From NCBI RefSeq assembly GCF_002923755.1, contig NZ_PGFZ01000001.1:54307-89272 (forward strand): a DNA stretch of 34,966 bases, written 5' to 3'. Positions 15,901 to 23,928 of this stretch are shown piece after piece (position 1 is the stretch's first letter; each line of letters starts with the position of its first letter). This DNA is from Methylovulum psychrotolerans. Lineage in GTDB: Bacteria > Pseudomonadota > Gammaproteobacteria > Methylococcales > Methylomonadaceae. The position numbers were made by a program, and so were the translations under genes. Below the pieces are notes generated by a model. It was not told where the DNA came from. It did not search any database and worked only from the letters and a program-made list of their open reading frames with translations.

Positions 15901-16758
15901 CAAAAAACCCAAAAGGGAATATTGTTTAGGGAGGCATTGGGCAAGAGCTTGGGCGAGGTGTTGAATCCGCAAGCTGCGCTGAGTGCTGAGGCGATAGCAG
16001 GGTTTATGCAGCCTGCTCCGGTTGAGCCTGTTAAGGCAGTCGATGTAAAAGCCACACCCACGCCTATACCAACGCCTACACCAACGCCCACGCCAACGCC
16101 CACGCCCACGCCCACGCCAACACCAACGCCCACGCCCGTACCTGCCGCACCACAGGAACGCGGCGGCTTTTCAGGCGATCCCTGTGTGCCATGCGCTACG
16201 GCCCCTGCCACCGCCGCAGCCGCCACAGCTACGGCGACCGCCGCAGCCGCTGCCACCGCATCTGCTTCAGCCGCTGCCGAATCCGCCAAATCTGCCGCCG
16301 CCGCCGCAATGACCGCCGCCGCATTGGCTTCAGCTACCGCCGCCCTCATCCCCAGTTCGGCACAATTCAGAGGAAAGGGCAGTGGCACAAATACGAATTT
16401 CCAGAAAGGCGAGCAGGGCAATCAGGGCAATCAGGGCAACACATCGGATAAGAAAGAAGCTATTAAAAACGTCGCGTTATTAGGGAAAATCAACAAACAA
16501 ACTTGGCCGGATACTTCCCTCGCTGCCGACCTTCTGCCCAAAAGTAGTGGCAGCGATGCCAACGCCACAAAAATCCCCAATGAGGTTTTTATTAAGGGTG
16601 AGCAGCAAGCTCTGGCGCGTGCCGAGCAAGCCGTCCGTTTGACGTTCAGTAATTTGGGCGTGAATATTAACCTGAATAATTCTCATGGCATACCGATTGC
16701 CGACCCTATAGTGGTGACTTCGCTGATTACTTCTCCTATCCCTTCTTATGTGGGCTAA
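12904..16758 (+). CDS. Phage tail tape measure protein
   Basis: The protein has 1284 residues. I chose ATG 12904 over a TTG at 12889; it overlaps the end of the chaperone extension by 29 bases, which fits coupled expression. Residues about 10-95 are helical and coiled-coil-like. Residues about 135-195 form a Gly/Ala-rich hydrophobic stretch (GKMMGKFAGELLGSVGG, then GEAMGGKMGAAY), typical of tape measures and probably inserted in the host membrane. Long helices follow. Near residues 1051-1079 is a Pro-Thr repeat, at about 1098-1149 an almost pure Ala/Thr/Ser segment, and near 1170 a G-N-Q repeat. Its length would set tail length. Position between chaperone and hub confirms the call. Confidence 0.85.
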   Translation: MTTINTSQARIDAAIAAVQTTMSSINGHLSHGDYASGANDANSDLRTLDTDLDALSVVRKELKQYIVGENYRNIIRLLGEARKLAKRVRQAQHATALDTSFADRLSDFAADESTDTQQQAAGLYEKQAKAAGDFVTGMLEGKGGENTGKMMGKFAGELLGSVGGPRGRAIVGAIGEAMGGKMGAAYDASVGKAEQEAQGYSELRRMLGTASVDFDTLRASTQHLTAGFNVSANDAVQLAKKFASVAAVTPDNDRASGLGQSLRDAIGFAQGYGIDAQSTSQFLATEQLYKVSRNEPDNKHLFAQLSEVAAYSGTSAKMGELLTVVSKFTESSANQTLMVPDVSTYSTLLSAMMASSTPGLSKNPTNAATVLDAADKGFREASKKKPVKFLTDTFRRTTPGFGDDDLKRVQAGGLFNSFAKVYGKDSQAMELAGYYNDTKAIAHNQKLAANSEGILSQLMDRFVLLAQGGEAKPSGKRKRKGKHDKPATTPPGQNRPVDTEKLVQLVQDTLNMSVQQATSLVLAYNKAPEGMGKLEPFLEKYGYDVNKLQDLSVLPALAMLAQGGDQAFDEQYQALLKHDKVTPADKERLDKLDHSSKDFKSEVIKLVVKDSSDPALKAQTDQIKIETQMLEYAAQMLPLTSGIKQVLLAIMESLPDELKGDAVNAIIGRERLSDAAETLKMPIAIERYTDAQSRESGDSLEAIEKPLREHPNDPEALKEARAAFLKTERELQLHPDKYGEGFGEALALWAEQKGLLKSPAVTDALGHVKQYEYSTVTMPVPMRGVTKETVVSAEGFAAADKLIKPLSEGVYKDEQGIERAVKLAQAAVARQPRLYPENTAAIIEQVRQDKLNQLRKAEAEADASKDKDKGSGKKDIVETPPPSPKTLEQLIGQEAAAGIAGKFEPQLRLPVVQELLNSQGFAALGEGKKKYAALISLLAAKHDHINNKDMATLVATMEAAQDPSGMPLTAELAKQLGVSNANSPESIQKIMDYIWKLVAQKTQKGILFREALGKSLGEVLNPQAALSAEAIAGFMQPAPVEPVKAVDVKATPTPIPTPTPTPTPTPTPTPTPTPTPTPVPAAPQERGGFSGDPCVPCATAPATAAAATATATAAAAATASASAAAESAKSAAAAAMTAAALASATAALIPSSAQFRGKGSGTNTNFQKGEQGNQGNQGNTSDKKEAIKNVALLGKINKQTWPDTSLAADLLPKSSGSDANATKIPNEVFIKGEQQALARAEQAVRLTFSNLGVNINLNNSHGIPIADPIVVTSLITSPIPSYVG
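16054..16138 (+). repeat. 6-bp tandem repeat (Pro-Thr codons) in the tape measure gene
   Basis: About fourteen copies of an ACGCCC/ACACCA-type hexamer encode (PT)n. Synonymous third-base variation interrupts the array, so it is not freshly expanded, but copy number could vary between strains. Confidence 0.75.
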
Positions 16759-16760
16759 CC

Positions 16761-18212
16761 ATGCAAACCTACCACCCCAAAATTAGCGTCTGGCTAACCC
16801 ACGGCAGGCCGCGCAAGTTACTCGCCGACACTGTCAGTGCGGATGGCCGCCGTTACCGCCAGACCCCGCATGGCTTTGACCTTACGCCGCTGTTAGGTAC
16901 TGACAGTATGGTGGAGGTGAGAAAGTCGGTGCGGGATGCGACCGGGACGTTTATGTTAAGTTTTCCTGACCGTTCGGTGAGTCTGACGCAGGGCGGGGCG
17001 GCGGGGTTTGATTCTTTGGCGGCGTTTATCGAGCCGATGGACAGCATTGAGATCCGCCTGTCGCACAGCGGCACTCCCGATGCGGCGGGCCGTTATCCCT
17101 TGGTGTTGCGCGGTTTTGTCACCAGTGTCGTGCGTAGCGAAAGTATCGCTAATGGTGTTCCGCAGCGCATGGTGAGGGTGACGGGGCATGATTACGGTAA
17201 GGTGTTGCAACTGATCCGGCTGGTGTCGGAACCTAATGGGCAGTTGGATGGGACACTGAAAACGGTGCTGGCATATTTTACCCGCTATGCCAAAGGCACA
17301 GAGGCTAAGACTAAGACGGTCGGGCAGTTTGTGCAGGAGGTCGCCGATGTGGTCATTAATCCGTATTTGCAGACCATGGTCGGGCAGGCGGGGCAGGTGT
17401 TGAAACAGATGGCGGTGCAGGCGGATGTCGCGGCCAGTGTGTCGGTGTCGGCGAAGTCGCTGTCTGAGAATATCTCCTTGTTGGAGCTGTTGCGCGGGGT
17501 GTTGGATGTGCCTGCTTTTAACGAGTTGTATGTGGAGGACGGCGAGGCGGGGGCGACCTTGGTGGTGCGGCCTATTCCGCTGAAAGATACCGCCAGTGGC
17601 CGCTTTCTGCAAGGGGAGGCGGTGCAGTGGCGCGTTGACGATAAGGATATTGAGCAGCTCAGCACCGAGCGTTCGGATGCTGGGGTAGCCAATTATTTTG
17701 CGGTGTCTTCCCGCGCCCATGCCGATGTAAACCAAACCTTGACGGCTGAGGATGTGCAGACGGCGCAAGACCGTTTAGGCTATGTCAATAGCGCCAGTGC
17801 GGTGTTTGGGTTTCGGGCGATGCGCATGGAAACGGCGTTGTTGCCTAACCAGTATGTGCGTAATGATAACCCTAAAAAAGCCGTTATCGCGGGTAATACG
17901 CAAAAATTAACCGATTATTTGCGCAGCCAATCGGCGTTGTTGGCGGCGATGAACCGCGATAATGTGATTTTGGACAGCGGCTCGTTGCAATTGCGCGGTG
18001 ATGAGCGGCTTAAGCCGGGCTGTTATCTGAAGCTATACCGGTGTGGGCGTTATATGGGCGAGGTGTACGCCCATACCATCAGCCACCGTTTCACCTTATA
18101 CCAAAGCTTTGTCTCCAGTATTGTCTTTGACCGTGGCACTTTGTTTTATGAACGCGCCAAGGCGGAGCAGAGTTTGTATCCTTATGAGCAGGCGACGGGT
18201 GGGATTGTGTAG
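16761..18212 (+). CDS. Baseplate hub/late control protein D-like
   Basis: The protein has 483 residues and starts two bases after the tape measure stop. The pattern fits gpD/gp27-type hub proteins of contractile tails: an N-terminal beta domain (MVEVRKSVRDATGTFMLSF, DSIEIRLSHS, LVLRGFVTSVVRSES, RMVRVTGHDYGKVL), a long helical insertion, a second beta domain (VQWRVDDKDIEQLS, VANYFAVSSRAHAD) and a C-terminal block (LKPGCYLKLY, YMGEVYAHTISHRF) like the last barrel of these proteins. It would form the ring through which the tube leaves. It is the last gene of phage block 2; no spike or wedge gene follows. Confidence 0.75.
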   Translation: MQTYHPKISVWLTHGRPRKLLADTVSADGRRYRQTPHGFDLTPLLGTDSMVEVRKSVRDATGTFMLSFPDRSVSLTQGGAAGFDSLAAFIEPMDSIEIRLSHSGTPDAAGRYPLVLRGFVTSVVRSESIANGVPQRMVRVTGHDYGKVLQLIRLVSEPNGQLDGTLKTVLAYFTRYAKGTEAKTKTVGQFVQEVADVVINPYLQTMVGQAGQVLKQMAVQADVAASVSVSAKSLSENISLLELLRGVLDVPAFNELYVEDGEAGATLVVRPIPLKDTASGRFLQGEAVQWRVDDKDIEQLSTERSDAGVANYFAVSSRAHADVNQTLTAEDVQTAQDRLGYVNSASAVFGFRAMRMETALLPNQYVRNDNPKKAVIAGNTQKLTDYLRSQSALLAAMNRDNVILDSGSLQLRGDERLKPGCYLKLYRCGRYMGEVYAHTISHRFTLYQSFVSSIVFDRGTLFYERAKAEQSLYPYEQATGGIV

Positions 18213-18443
18213 GGATGTTGATTTGTACAGGTTGAAATAATCTGCCCAGCCTACGCGGTTGTCAGGCGCACCCTGCAAGTGATCAGGAACTATTTTGATT
18301 TTTTTAGGTTATGATGTGATAGAGGCAGGCGCTTAAGGATAGGCAAAATAATGCCGTTACGCAGGCTCAGTTTTGCAGGTTTTCCGACCCGCCCAACCTC
18401 GAAACAGATCTATCCCCCAACCCGCATAGCGAGGAAACCGACC

Positions 18444-18788
18444 ATGCAACGCCATCCCCTGATCGCCACCGTTTTTGTCATGGGCGTACTGGTCGCCTTA
18501 CTGAGCTATCTGTTCCATCCCGATGTCGGGGTGTTAAAGCTGATGGTCAACGGCCAGCCTGTCGATAATGCCTTGCTCGGCTTTGCCGCCATTCCCAGCG
18601 CTTTAATTATCCTGTTATTTAGCGGTATACTGGCCGTGCTGCTGTTTTTGGGGGTCGGTTTTGTAGTCTTTTTAGCTGCCCTGTTCGTCGCCCTGGTCGG
18701 TATGTTTTTGGTCGCGCCGTTTTTCTGGCCGTTGTTGGTGGTGATATTTTTCTTGGTCGCGGTCATGTCGCCGCCCAACCAGCGTTAG
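18444..18788 (+). CDS. Small integral membrane protein
   Basis: The protein has 114 residues from ATG 18444, which has a GAGGAAA site upstream; the frame opens earlier at 18351 but lacks such a site. It shows about three or four transmembrane segments: residues 5-22 (LIATVFVMGVLVALLSYL), about 44-75 (a long Leu/Ile/Val/Phe run) and 80-108 (FVALVGMFLVAPFFWPLLVV). No family is recognised. It is followed after 25 bases by a lipoprotein gene on the same strand, probably an operon. Confidence 0.65.
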   Translation: MQRHPLIATVFVMGVLVALLSYLFHPDVGVLKLMVNGQPVDNALLGFAAIPSALIILLFSGILAVLLFLGVGFVVFLAALFVALVGMFLVAPFFWPLLVVIFFLVAVMSPPNQR

Positions 18789-18813
18789 CTGGCATTTTAT
18801 AGAGGACCCGCTT

Positions 18814-19365
18814 ATGAAAGCTTATGCTCCCCTTGTGCTGGTAGGGTGCGCCTTATTGCCCGCCTGTACCGACAATATCAGGCAAGCCCCTGCCGCCCAA
18901 ATCGCCCAACAGACTGAACACAGCTCCAGCCCCGACCCACAAGGCCTGACTTGGTTCGCCCCGGTCTTGCACCTTAGCCAATACCGCACCCTGTTCTTCG
19001 GCTACGACACTGTAAATTACCGCTTAGCTTCCGCCGATACAAATTCCGGCTTTCGCCTGCTCATCGACATCAATTATGGCGGCGCTGTCCGCCATTACGA
19101 TTTCGCGCAATTGGACGGGCAAAGCCGCCCCCTTAGCCACCAACGCCACATCGCCGAACGTTGCCAACTGTTTAACAGCCTGATTTCTTCGTGCATCTAT
19201 CAGGACTTGCTCAGCCTAGACTTAGCCGCCGCCGATTTGGCGCAAGCCCGACAAACTGGCCTGCACCTGCAACTGGCTTCCGCCACCCTCCGCTATGAAG
19301 CCCTAGATTTGCCCGCCAATTACATCCAAGGCTTTTTGCAAGGGCAGGGCACTGCCAAACCCTAA
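18814..19365 (+). CDS. Lipoprotein of unknown function
   Basis: The protein has 183 residues with a GAGG site before ATG 18814. The signal MKAYAPLVLVGCALLPAC has a lipobox (L-P-A-C, Cys18). The mature part begins with a polar linker (QAPAAQIAQQTEHSSS), then a beta-rich domain (YRTLFFGYDTVNYRL, FRLLIDINYGGAVRHYDF) and a helical end (LAAADLAQARQTGLHLQL). The family is not recognised. It is probably co-transcribed with the membrane protein upstream. Confidence 0.65.
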   Translation: MKAYAPLVLVGCALLPACTDNIRQAPAAQIAQQTEHSSSPDPQGLTWFAPVLHLSQYRTLFFGYDTVNYRLASADTNSGFRLLIDINYGGAVRHYDFAQLDGQSRPLSHQRHIAERCQLFNSLISSCIYQDLLSLDLAAADLAQARQTGLHLQLASATLRYEALDLPANYIQGFLQGQGTAKP

Positions 19366-19804
19366 ATATACTTCAAACGGCCAAGTTTTCGGTTTTTTTG
19401 GTAGGGTACAGCGTACCCTACGGTGAATTGTAAAAGCCGAAAACTTGGCCGCTCACAGTATAGCTATCGGAATCGGCCTGATATTGATAGGCATACTCCA
19501 CGCCTTTTATTGGTCTGACCAACAGAGTGCCAGTAGCTGATTATTTGTCAGGCCGACCTCAATGGATTTCGCCGGATTTCTCACTGCCGTTCAACATCAG
19601 TTTGACCTAATGGCAAGAATGGCAATTGGCCGAGCAACATCCGAGCATGTCTCCCCGCCCGTTTGTCTGGGTAAGCCCATTGCCTTAGCCGTTTTGCCAG
19701 TATATCTTTTAGGATATGAAGGGAGCGGAAGGATGTCGGTTTCGCGCCCGTATCCACTGAATTACTTTATTAATTAGTTCCTTAGCCTTTTTGGAGAGTT
19801 ACCC
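19366..19804. other. Intergenic region with a nested palindrome and a gene remnant
   Basis: Besides the palindrome at 19378-19451, bases 19430-19540 read as a short frame that includes IAIGIGLILIGILHAFYW, a transmembrane-like segment ending at a TGA. It lacks a start and may be the remnant of a small membrane gene. A 71-codon frame at 19562-19777 has no ribosome site and no recognisable content. Confidence 0.4.
19378..19451. repeat. Nested perfect palindrome, 74 bp
   Basis: Outer arms CGGCCAAGTTTTCGG (19378-19392) and its exact complement (19437-19451) enclose inner arms GTAGGGTAC (19401-19409) and GTACCCTAC (19413-19421). Both are perfect. It may be a terminator (a T-run follows the first arm) for the lipoprotein gene, or a small inverted-repeat element with a second palindrome inside. 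Confidence 0.65.
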
Positions 19805-20071
19805 ATGACCGAAAACCCTAACAAACTGCATGACAAAGTAGCCAAACGTGCCGAAGATGTGGCCATGACAGTGGGTCTAGTATCCGCCGCTGCGGGTGTC
19901 GGCGCCAGTTTGGCGGCCCCGACGGGCCTTACGGCGTTGGGGGTGGCCTTAGGGATTACCAGCACCCCGTTAATTGTCACCGCCGCGCCGATTATCGCGC
20001 TTGCCGCGACGGTGACGGGCGCGGTTTCCGGGGGCGCTTATTTTTATGCCAAGTGGAAAAATCGGCATTAA
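19805..20071 (+). CDS. Small Gly/Ala-rich membrane protein
   Basis: The protein has 88 residues from ATG 19805, with a GGAG site nine bases upstream. After a charged N-terminus (KLHDKVAKRAEDVA) come two hydrophobic, glycine/alanine-rich segments (VSAAAGVGASLAAP; LIVTAAPIIALAATVTGAVSGG) that could pair as a helical hairpin. The C-terminus is short and basic (AKWKNRH). No family is recognised. Confidence 0.6.
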   Translation: MTENPNKLHDKVAKRAEDVAMTVGLVSAAAGVGASLAAPTGLTALGVALGITSTPLIVTAAPIIALAATVTGAVSGGAYFYAKWKNRH

Positions 20072-20477
20072 GGCGCGTGCAGGGCTTGAAAAACTGGCTG
20101 CTAACGGCACGACGGTTTTAGCCAAAGGGACTTTGAAAATACGCATGGTAGTGCTGCTTTTAATAACGCCGGGGCTATCAGGCTGTTTAAGTGACTGGTG
20201 TGTAGGCGGGAATGGTTTTTGGGCAAAATTTGGCGGGTTTTGGCAGGTTGGACGGCGAAATTGTTCTATACTTATACCGTAGTTAATAATTCATGAATTA
20301 TTTATGGGTTATCGGCTATTGTTGCCGCGCCTACTTTAAGGCGGGCTGACTACGGCATAAGTTAATGAATGGGCATAAAATAACGCAGGCAGATGCCCGG
20401 CTGATTGGAAGGGCAAGTGTCGTCACGCCTTTGTGGTCAAGATAGCAGAATAATCAGGGTATTGCCGATGTTATTTT
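20072..20477. other. Intergenic region upstream of the c-di-GMP enzyme
   Basis: No convincing gene is visible. A perfect 18-base palindrome lies at 20285-20302; otherwise nothing clear. Confidence 0.5.
20285..20302. promoter_or_regulatory. Perfect 18-bp palindrome, possible operator
   Basis: AATAATTCATGAATTATT is a perfect palindrome of the size bound by dimeric regulators. It lies about 175 bases before the c-di-GMP gene and close to AT-rich sequence that could hold a promoter. Chance occurrence in AT-rich DNA is possible. Confidence 0.3.
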
Positions 20478-23400
20478 ATGCCCGTTCCTAACCTTTTTTG
20501 GGTGTTGTCTTTGAAATCTTTATCCGTATCTGGCGGTGTTTTTTTATTAAAGTCAGCCGCTTTGGCATTTAGCTATGCCTGCCTTGCCCAACTCATGCTG
20601 CATTTTTTCTCCCCTAACGGTGTGGTGTCGGTAATCTGGCCTTGCAGTGGCTTGGCGTTGGGGGCATTACTGATCGGTGGCAAGCACTATGGGCTGGGCG
20701 TTTTTGTCGGGGCGTGGCTGGGCAACAGTTTGGCAGGAAGCCCGCCCGGCTTGGCGGCGGCGATTGCTGGCGGCAACACCCTAGAAGCGTTAATGGGGTT
20801 TTACTTGCTAAACGGGCCGTTGCACGGCGATTTGGCGTTGCGGCGTTTGAGGGATTATTTGGTGTTGGTGGTTGCCGCTATGCTCAGTGCCGGGGTGTCG
20901 GCAATGCTGGGTTGCACGGCCTTGGTGCTGGCAGGGGTGTCGGCATGGTCAGGGTTTGTAGCCAATTTGCTGCACTGGTGGCAGGGCGATATGATGGGGA
21001 TGGTGTTAATAACCCCTTGCCTTTTAGTCTGGCGGGAACCGCCTTACCGTTGGTTGCGGCGCGGGCGGCTACCCGAAATCGCCGCCTGTTTTGGTCTGGC
21101 TTGGTTGTTTGGCCAGAGCCTTTTTTTGGGGTGGTTTAATACGCTGACCGGCCCGGTGCTGAGCTTTTGGATGTTCCTGTTCTTCGTCTGGAGCGGTATG
21201 CGCTTTGGCCGGCATGGGGTGTTGCTGATCATGCTGATGTCGGTCACGCAAAGTTTATTGGGTTTGGTTTGGCAGGTCGGTTTGTTCGGCACAATGGCCG
21301 CTCAGGCGCAGCTGGTGAATTTTTGGTTTTATACCATTGCGCTGTCGGTGGTGGGGCTGACATTGGCATTGATCACCCGGCAAAACGCTGATGCCAAACG
21401 GACGCTGGAGTTAAGCGAGGAAAAACTGCGGGCAATGTTTGACTTGTCGCCGTTGGGGATGGCGAGAAATTCATTGGATGGCCGTTTCATTGAGGCCAAT
21501 CAGGCGTTGCTTAAGATGGTCGGTTACTCACTGGACGAACTGAACACGCTGACCTATTGGCAGCTCACGCCCGAACAGTATGCGCCGCAAGAAATCGAGC
21601 AATTGGCGAAATTAAACGCGACCGGAAGCTATGGCCCTTACCAAAAGGAATATATCCGTCACGATGGTCATAGGATTGTTGTGCGTTTGAATGGGGTGCG
21701 CATTACCGGCACTGACGGTGAAAACTATATCTGGTCTACCATAGAAGACATTACCGAACAACAACAGGCAGCCGATACACTTAAGCAAGAGCAGCAGTTA
21801 TTGCGCACGGTGCTGGATAATTTGCCCATCGGCATTTGGGTGGTGGACGCACACGGCACGGTGATACGCGGCAATGCCGCCGGACAACAAATTTGGGCGG
21901 GTGCCGAATATGTCGGCATTGCAAGCTATGGCGCCTATAAAGGCTGGTGGAGCGCTACGGGCGAGCGCGTTAAGGATGAAGAATGGGCGGCGGTACGGGC
22001 CATCAGGCACGGTGAGACGGTGCTGGAGGAAATGATCGATATCGAATGTGTTGACGGCACTTGCAAGACCATCCTGAATTCGGCTTTGCCGCTGAGGGAT
22101 AAAGACCAGCACATTACCGGGGCGATTGTGGTCAACCAAGACATTAGCGAGCGCAGGCGTAACGAAGAAGCCATGCAATTGGCGAGCTTGGTTTACCAAA
22201 ACAGCAGTGAGGCAATGATGGTCGCCGATGAACATAATATCATCATCGCCATTAATCCGGCCTTTACCCAACTGACAGGTTATACCGCCGAAGATATTAT
22301 CGGCAAAAACCCGAATATCCGCAGTACCCCCCTTCAAGACCCGGCTTTTTACCAGGAGATGTGGGCGCAAATCAACACCACCGGACGTTGGCAAGGGGAA
22401 GTGTGGAACCGGCGCAAATCCGGCGAAGCCTGCGCCGAACGGTTAAGTGTTAACACCATTTTTAAACCGAACGGCTCGGTCTATCGGCGTGTCGCATTGT
22501 TTTATGACATTACTGAGAAGAAGGCCGCTGACGAACTGATTTGGCGGCAAGCCAATTTTGACCCGCTGACCGGGTTGCCTAACCGCCGGATGTTTTATGA
22601 GCGGCTGGAGCAGGAAATCAAGAAGGCGGATCACGCTAAGTCCGCTTTCGTGTTATTGTTTCTTGATCTCGACCGTTTTAAGGAAGTGAATGACAGCTTA
22701 GGGCATCACATCGGCGACCAGTTGCTTCAGGATGTGGCGCAACGCCTGAAACTGTGTGTTCTCCCGGTTGATACGGTGGCACGCTTGGGCGGCGACGAGT
22801 TTACCGTCATTATGGGGGGGCAGGGCGATAGTAGCCGTGCCGAGACGCTCGCCCAAGAGATTCTGGAGGCATTGGCAACGCCTTTTGTCTTAGGTGGCGA
22901 TCTGGCTTACGTTACCGCCAGCATCGGCATCATAACCTATCCGGATGTGGCCGGCACCACCGATGCCTTACTAAAATGCGCTGACCAAGCCATGTACTAC
23001 GCCAAAGCCCAAGGGCGCAACCGCTATAGTTTTTTTGACCCGATGATGCAGGCGGCGGCGCAGAGACGGCAGCATTTGGCCAATGACCTGCACTCTGCTT
23101 TGGCTGAGCAGCAACTTCGGGTCGTTTATCAGCCCATTGTCCAGTTGGCGACGGGGCGCGTCGTTAAAGCGGAAGCCTTGGTGCGTTGGCAGCATCCGCA
23201 GTTAGGGCTGGTCAGCCCCAGCGAATTTATCCCTATCGCCGAGGAAACCGGGCTGATTATCACCATTGGCGAATGGGTGTTTTTGCAAGCCGTCCGGCAA
23301 GTCAAACACTGGCGCGAAAACTATTGCCGGGATTTCCAGATCAGCGTCAATAAATCGCCGATACAATTTCAAGACAAAAACCTGCATTACCCAGCGTGGC

Positions 23401-23849
23401 CGGAACAGCTCAAAAAGTTGGGTTTGCCCGGCCAAAGCATTGTCGTGGAGATCACCGAAGGTTTACTGTTAGAGACCGACCGCTTTATTGACGATAAGTT
23501 TATGGCCTTTCGGGATGCCGGCCTGCAAGTGGCCTTGGACGATTTTGGCACAGGCTATTCATCGTTAGCGTATCTGAAAAAATTTGATATTGATTATTTA
23601 AAGATCGACCAGTCGTTTGTCCGTAACTTAACGGCGCAGTCTGACGATAAAGTCTTATGCGAGGCGATTATTGTCATGGCGCATAAGCTGGGCATTAAAG
23701 TCATCGCCGAAGGGGTGGAGACCGAAGGGCAATGCGGCTTGTTGGCGGCGATGGGCTGCGATTACGGGCAGGGCTATTGGTTTTCTAAGCCGGTTGCACC
23801 GGAGGTGTTTGAGGGTTTGTTTGGGCGGGCGTTTTTGGGGGATAGGTGA
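20478..23849 (+). CDS. MASE1-PAS-PAS-PAS-GGDEF-EAL cyclic-di-GMP enzyme
   Basis: The protein has 1123 residues. Residues about 15-300 are a multi-pass membrane sensor of MASE1 type (VVSVIWPCSGLALGALL, FVGAWLGN). Three PAS modules follow (about 312-430, 440-565, 570-690; e.g. LSPLGMARNSLDGRFIEAN and AFTQLTGYTAEDIIG). The cyclase domain (DPLTGLPNRR, LDLDRFKEVND) has intact R-L-G-G-D-E-F (GGDEF 771-775), but the position of the inhibitory R-x-x-D reads L-P-V-D, so product inhibition is probably lost. The phosphodiesterase domain has E-A-L at 899-901, DDFGTGYSS and IAEGVET, so all main catalytic blocks are present. It could make or break c-di-GMP in response to a membrane or redox signal. The ribosome site is weak. 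Confidence 0.9.
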   Translation: MPVPNLFWVLSLKSLSVSGGVFLLKSAALAFSYACLAQLMLHFFSPNGVVSVIWPCSGLALGALLIGGKHYGLGVFVGAWLGNSLAGSPPGLAAAIAGGNTLEALMGFYLLNGPLHGDLALRRLRDYLVLVVAAMLSAGVSAMLGCTALVLAGVSAWSGFVANLLHWWQGDMMGMVLITPCLLVWREPPYRWLRRGRLPEIAACFGLAWLFGQSLFLGWFNTLTGPVLSFWMFLFFVWSGMRFGRHGVLLIMLMSVTQSLLGLVWQVGLFGTMAAQAQLVNFWFYTIALSVVGLTLALITRQNADAKRTLELSEEKLRAMFDLSPLGMARNSLDGRFIEANQALLKMVGYSLDELNTLTYWQLTPEQYAPQEIEQLAKLNATGSYGPYQKEYIRHDGHRIVVRLNGVRITGTDGENYIWSTIEDITEQQQAADTLKQEQQLLRTVLDNLPIGIWVVDAHGTVIRGNAAGQQIWAGAEYVGIASYGAYKGWWSATGERVKDEEWAAVRAIRHGETVLEEMIDIECVDGTCKTILNSALPLRDKDQHITGAIVVNQDISERRRNEEAMQLASLVYQNSSEAMMVADEHNIIIAINPAFTQLTGYTAEDIIGKNPNIRSTPLQDPAFYQEMWAQINTTGRWQGEVWNRRKSGEACAERLSVNTIFKPNGSVYRRVALFYDITEKKAADELIWRQANFDPLTGLPNRRMFYERLEQEIKKADHAKSAFVLLFLDLDRFKEVNDSLGHHIGDQLLQDVAQRLKLCVLPVDTVARLGGDEFTVIMGGQGDSSRAETLAQEILEALATPFVLGGDLAYVTASIGIITYPDVAGTTDALLKCADQAMYYAKAQGRNRYSFFDPMMQAAAQRRQHLANDLHSALAEQQLRVVYQPIVQLATGRVVKAEALVRWQHPQLGLVSPSEFIPIAEETGLIITIGEWVFLQAVRQVKHWRENYCRDFQISVNKSPIQFQDKNLHYPAWPEQLKKLGLPGQSIVVEITEGLLLETDRFIDDKFMAFRDAGLQVALDDFGTGYSSLAYLKKFDIDYLKIDQSFVRNLTAQSDDKVLCEAIIVMAHKLGIKVIAEGVETEGQCGLLAAMGCDYGQGYWFSKPVAPEVFEGLFGRAFLGDR

Positions 23850-23928
23850 GTGACATTATAAATCCGCACCTTACAGAGTGATTTTGAGAAGAAAAGGCAG
23901 GTAACTTCGCTGGGGATGGTGTTTAAGC

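Noticed and set aside
15879-16421. 180-codon minus-strand frame with Gly-Val repeats (GVGVGV)
   Set aside because: It is the antisense image of the Pro-Thr and Ala-rich coding repeat of the tape measure gene, with no ribosome site.
16956-17768. 270-codon minus-strand frame opposite the baseplate hub gene
   Set aside because: Composition is antisense-like (many R, H, L, Q) and it conflicts with a well supported phage gene.
19562-19777. 71-codon plus-strand frame
   Set aside because: No ribosome site, no domain or membrane pattern; probably chance in an intergenic stretch.
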